This document shows positions 4,985-7,727 of a stretch of DNA of 7,727 nucleotides, one piece after another. The position numbers and the translations under genes were made by a program. The notes below the pieces were generated by a model, which was not told the origin of the DNA, did not search any database, and saw nothing but the letters and a program-made list of their open reading frames with translations. The stretch is taken from contig JAFCZY010000071.1 in the NCBI GenBank assembly GCA_019314105.1, positions 1 through 7,727 on the forward strand, in the 5' to 3' direction. This DNA comes from Deltaproteobacteria bacterium (GTDB taxonomy: Bacteria; Desulfobacterota; Desulfobacteria; Desulfobacterales; Desulfobacteraceae). Within the stretch, counting starts at the first letter, position 1. Each line of letters starts with the position of its first letter.

Positions 4985-7727
4985 ATGGATAACATTTATA
5001 TGGAGTCAAGGGCAAAAAGATACCAATTTCTTTCCACCCTGTATCGTGATGAAATATCACTGAAATTAATTAAAAGCATGCAGAACGAACAATTTCTTAA
5101 AGGCTTGCTTGAATCTGTGAAAGGCTGTGGATTCATTGATCTCACCAGTGGTGCAGAGGTCATGGTTTCCTGTCTGAGAAAAGAAGATCCGGAAAAATTG
5201 TATAAAGAATTAAGCTATGATTATGCAGATGTTTTTCTCAATGCAGGAGCCAATCCCACATTTCCATATGAATCTGCCCACACAGGTAAAAAGCCAGTGC
5301 TTATGCAGAAGCCGGTTATAACCCTCAGAGAATATTTTAGAAAAGCAGGGGTACACAAGAATCCTGACTTTAAAGATCTTGATGATCATATTGCTGTTGA
5401 AATGGAATTTTTAAGATACCTTCTTGAAAAACAAGATACAGATACGTATATAAAATTTTTTAAAAATATATATCTGAAATGGGTAAATTCCTTTTGTGAT
5501 CAATTGACTACTTCTGCAAGCTCAGGTTTTTATCAAGCTCTTGCCCATTTCACACGGGGAGCTTTAATGTGTGAAAATATGCGGATTGATGGCTTTACCA
5601 GGGGTGAAGAAACCACCCAGAAGATGATGGAAGCCTGTGCCTCTCTGGATCTTGATTCTGCATATTTTACACTAAAAGAAGGCGTAATTGAAGAAGAGCC
5701 TGCCAAGGAAATACCCAGCCATTGTTACACCTGTGGCGCCCTGTGCGGCATGACAGCAAAATTAAAAGACGGAATACTGACAAGCATTTCAGGGCTTCCC
5801 GGTGATCCTAAAGGTGGTGGAAGGCTTTGCCCTAAAGGTGCTGCATCTCCAAATCATCTCTATTCACCCTACAGGCTTAAATCTCCTTTGATTAAAGAAA
5901 ATGGCCGTTTCCGCAAGGCAAGCTGGGAAGAAGCCCTTGATGCTGTTGCAAAAGGTATTAAAAGCATAGAACCGGACAAATTAGGCTTTTTCAGGGGCAA
6001 TGATTTTATAAACTGGATACATGAGGGACTCTTTGATCATCTGGGATGTCCCAAAATGACCCACAGGCCCATGTGTGACAATGCCAACCGTATGGCAAAT
6101 GAACATAACCTCAATGACAAGAGACCGTGGATTAATTATGAGAAATCTGATTATATTATTCATTTTGGCATGAACGAATTTGCCACTTCCTATGGGCAGC
6201 GAAAAACCACTCAATTAAAAGCTGCGCTTAAAAATGGGGCAAAACTGGTGATTTTTGATCCTAGAAGATCAGAGACAGCTGCTGCTGCCACAGAGTGGAT
6301 TCCCATAAAACCTGCAACAGATGGTGCTGTTGCACTGGCAATGTGTTATGTCATAATAAAAAATGAACTCTATGATAAAGAATTTGTCAAAGACTGGACA
6401 TATGGTTTTGATGAACTTAAGAACAGGGTGCTTGGCACTGAAGATGGAATCGCCAGAACCCCTGAATGGGCAGCCAAAATCAGTGGCGTTCCTGCAGATA
6501 CCATAGAGCGTATCGCCATGGAATTTGCCATGGCTGAAAAAAAAGGAGTTTCGTCCTGGACTGGAGTGGCACAGGTTCCCAATGGAATGTATGGAACTGC
6601 GGCATTACAAGCTTTGAATGGACTATGCGGTACATTTGATGCCCCTGGAGGACCCTCTCTTCCTTTTAAAAGAAAATTGAAATCTCCATGGGGAGAAGGA
6701 CAGGAAAAACCCCCCAAGGGATCTGCTCCCAAACTCCATAAATATACCATGTGGTCTGGTTGGGGTCCAGCCAATACACTGTCTGCCGTGGAAGCAGGCA
6801 AACTCAAGGGAATGATTCTTTATTTTGGTGACCCAGTCCTTTCCTGTGGTAACCAGGCAGATTCAATTAAAGCCATAGAAAAAATGGAATTTAAGGCTGC
6901 AATTGAAGCTTATATGTGTAATAGCGCCCTGTTGTGTGATGTTATTCTTCCTGATGCCACATGGCTGGAACAAAGCCAGATAAAACCTGACTGGCTTTAC
7001 GATGCTTTTATTGGCTACTATGCCGAAATTGTGCCGCCTATGTATAACACCATGCCTGTGTGGAAAATAATAAAAGAACTGGCAAACAGACTTGACCTGG
7101 GAAAATATTTTCCATGGGACAATATTGAAGAAGCCTTCCGTAATCAGATGGAGGGAACCCCCTGGTCTTTCGATGAACTTAAGGCAAAAGGATTCATCAT
7201 TACAGACAAGGCGGAATATTATAAATATAAAAAATGGGGAAGTATTAATTGTCCGGAAGGATATGGCAGCTCAGGAAAGAGTAAAACAGGAAAATATAAT
7301 TTTGTTAACCCTGTTGCAAAGGAAAAGGGTATAGATCCTCTGCCGGATTATAAAGAACCTGACAAAGAGTTACAGACTGACACGGAATACCCATTTATTT
7401 TTGGAAATTTCCGGATGTTTGGGCATGAACATTCTTCAACTTTTAATAATTTTCAGCTCATGAAAACAAATGAAACAAATTTTTTGTGGATAAATAAAAT
7501 CGATGCTATTGAACTTGGCATAGCTGAAGGTGACAAGGTCAGGCTGAAATCCCCATGGGGCAGTGTGGAAACGGTTGCAAGTCCCACATGGTCAATTATG
7601 CAAGGAGTTCTTGGCAGCCAGGGAGGTTTTGGGCATGTTCGTGGGATTGAAGGCGATCCCAAGTTTCAGGTACTTGGTGGGATCAACACTCCCAGTATCA
7701 TGAAATCAGATGCTTCTGAAAAAGATG
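4985..7727 (+). CDS. TorD-like chaperone fused to molybdopterin oxidoreductase catalytic subunit (open at right edge)
   Basis: One frame of 914 codons has no stop before the right edge. Residues about 1-210 resemble the TorD/DmsD/NarJ chaperones that bind apo-molybdoenzymes and assist cofactor insertion: RAKRYQFLSTLYRDE near the start, FPYESAHTG (93-101), and the hallmark LDDHIAVEMEF (132-142). An acidic linker (about 211-243) leads into a bis-molybdopterin-enzyme catalytic subunit. This has [4Fe-4S] ligands C247, C250, C254 and C282 (CPKG), then the segment THRPMCDNANR, where C364 aligns with the Mo/W-ligand cysteine of polysulfide/thiosulfate-reductase-like enzymes. FDPRRSETA, PATDGAVALAM and CDVILPDATWLEQ are typical of the molybdopterin oxidoreductase domain. 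From about residue 802 (YPFIFGNFRMFGHEH, then INKIDAIELGIAEGDKV) it is the dinucleotide-binding domain, so only the extreme C-terminus is missing. There is no Tat signal, so a cytoplasmic location is inferred. The substrate is unknown. Electron-transfer subunits may follow beyond the edge. Confidence 0.93.
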   Translation, partial: MDNIYMESRAKRYQFLSTLYRDEISLKLIKSMQNEQFLKGLLESVKGCGFIDLTSGAEVMVSCLRKEDPEKLYKELSYDYADVFLNAGANPTFPYESAHTGKKPVLMQKPVITLREYFRKAGVHKNPDFKDLDDHIAVEMEFLRYLLEKQDTDTYIKFFKNIYLKWVNSFCDQLTTSASSGFYQALAHFTRGALMCENMRIDGFTRGEETTQKMMEACASLDLDSAYFTLKEGVIEEEPAKEIPSHCYTCGALCGMTAKLKDGILTSISGLPGDPKGGGRLCPKGAASPNHLYSPYRLKSPLIKENGRFRKASWEEALDAVAKGIKSIEPDKLGFFRGNDFINWIHEGLFDHLGCPKMTHRPMCDNANRMANEHNLNDKRPWINYEKSDYIIHFGMNEFATSYGQRKTTQLKAALKNGAKLVIFDPRRSETAAAATEWIPIKPATDGAVALAMCYVIIKNELYDKEFVKDWTYGFDELKNRVLGTEDGIARTPEWAAKISGVPADTIERIAMEFAMAEKKGVSSWTGVAQVPNGMYGTAALQALNGLCGTFDAPGGPSLPFKRKLKSPWGEGQEKPPKGSAPKLHKYTMWSGWGPANTLSAVEAGKLKGMILYFGDPVLSCGNQADSIKAIEKMEFKAAIEAYMCNSALLCDVILPDATWLEQSQIKPDWLYDAFIGYYAEIVPPMYNTMPVWKIIKELANRLDLGKYFPWDNIEEAFRNQMEGTPWSFDELKAKGFIITDKAEYYKYKKWGSINCPEGYGSSGKSKTGKYNFVNPVAKEKGIDPLPDYKEPDKELQTDTEYPFIFGNFRMFGHEHSSTFNNFQLMKTNETNFLWINKIDAIELGIAEGDKVRLKSPWGSVETVASPTWSIMQGVLGSQGGFGHVRGIEGDPKFQVLGGINTPSIMKSDASEKD

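Noticed and set aside
5600..5720. Two separate genes (chaperone, then molybdoenzyme) instead of a fusion
   Set aside because: The frame is continuous through the junction, there is no stop codon, and no start codon with a convincing Shine-Dalgarno precedes the CxxC motif. The ATG pair near 5626 is preceded only by CAGAAG.
6370..6807. 145-codon open frame on the minus strand inside the molybdoenzyme
   Set aside because: It lies antisense to strongly recognisable molybdopterin-enzyme coding sequence, shows no family motif, and is a shadow of that gene. The same applies to the smaller minus-strand frames at 5981-6214 and 7453-7662 and the plus-strand frame at 7092-7334.

Overview
The window reads as a chromosomal segment from an anaerobic, respiratory bacterium. 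The most likely source is a sulfate-reducing member of the Desulfobacterota (Desulfobacteraceae-like). This is an inference from gene content and protein style: a molybdopterin enzyme with its TorD-type chaperone, a PEP-synthase-like dikinase, a YkgJ cysteine-cluster protein, a sigma-54-type promoter, and moderate-to-low G+C judged by eye. No rRNA, tRNA, CRISPR array, insertion sequence or phage gene was recognised.

Layout. (1) Bases 1-909, plus strand: the C-terminal part of a sensor histidine kinase, open at the left edge, overlaps by 8 bases a single-domain CheY-like response regulator. (2) Bases 912-4551, minus strand: a two-gene unit converging on the regulator. The upstream gene (869 aa) is a PEP synthase/PPDK-type protein with an ATP-grasp-like region and a mobile phosphohistidine domain. 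It has no PEP/pyruvate TIM barrel and instead carries another C-terminal domain. The downstream gene (354 aa, overlapping by 35 bases if the longest start is used) fuses a dual-specificity/tyrosine phosphatase domain to a YkgJ-type cysteine-cluster domain. (3) Bases 4552-4984: a 433-base divergent intergenic region, A+T-rich, with two adjacent perfect inverted repeats, a tandem 10-base repeat, a good sigma-54 -24/-12 match and a strong Shine-Dalgarno. (4) Bases 4985-7727, plus strand: one uninterrupted reading frame of 914 codons that runs off the right edge.

The reading frame in (4) is the most striking object. Residues 1 to about 210 look like a TorD/DmsD/NarJ-family maturation chaperone. 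From about residue 244 the same polypeptide is a molybdopterin oxidoreductase catalytic subunit, with the [4Fe-4S] cysteines C247, C250, C254 and C282, a probable Mo/W-ligand cysteine C364, and the molybdopterin-dinucleotide-binding domain near the end. I translated it codon by codon and found no stop and no Shine-Dalgarno at the domain junction, so it appears to be a true chaperone-enzyme fusion. There is no N-terminal Tat signal, so a cytoplasmic enzyme is predicted.

How the genes may work together (inference): the two-component pair, the phosphohistidine/phosphatase pair and the sigma-54-driven Mo enzyme are adjacent, but nothing in the sequence proves they form one system. The response regulator has no DNA-binding or AAA+ domain, so it cannot itself be the sigma-54 activator.
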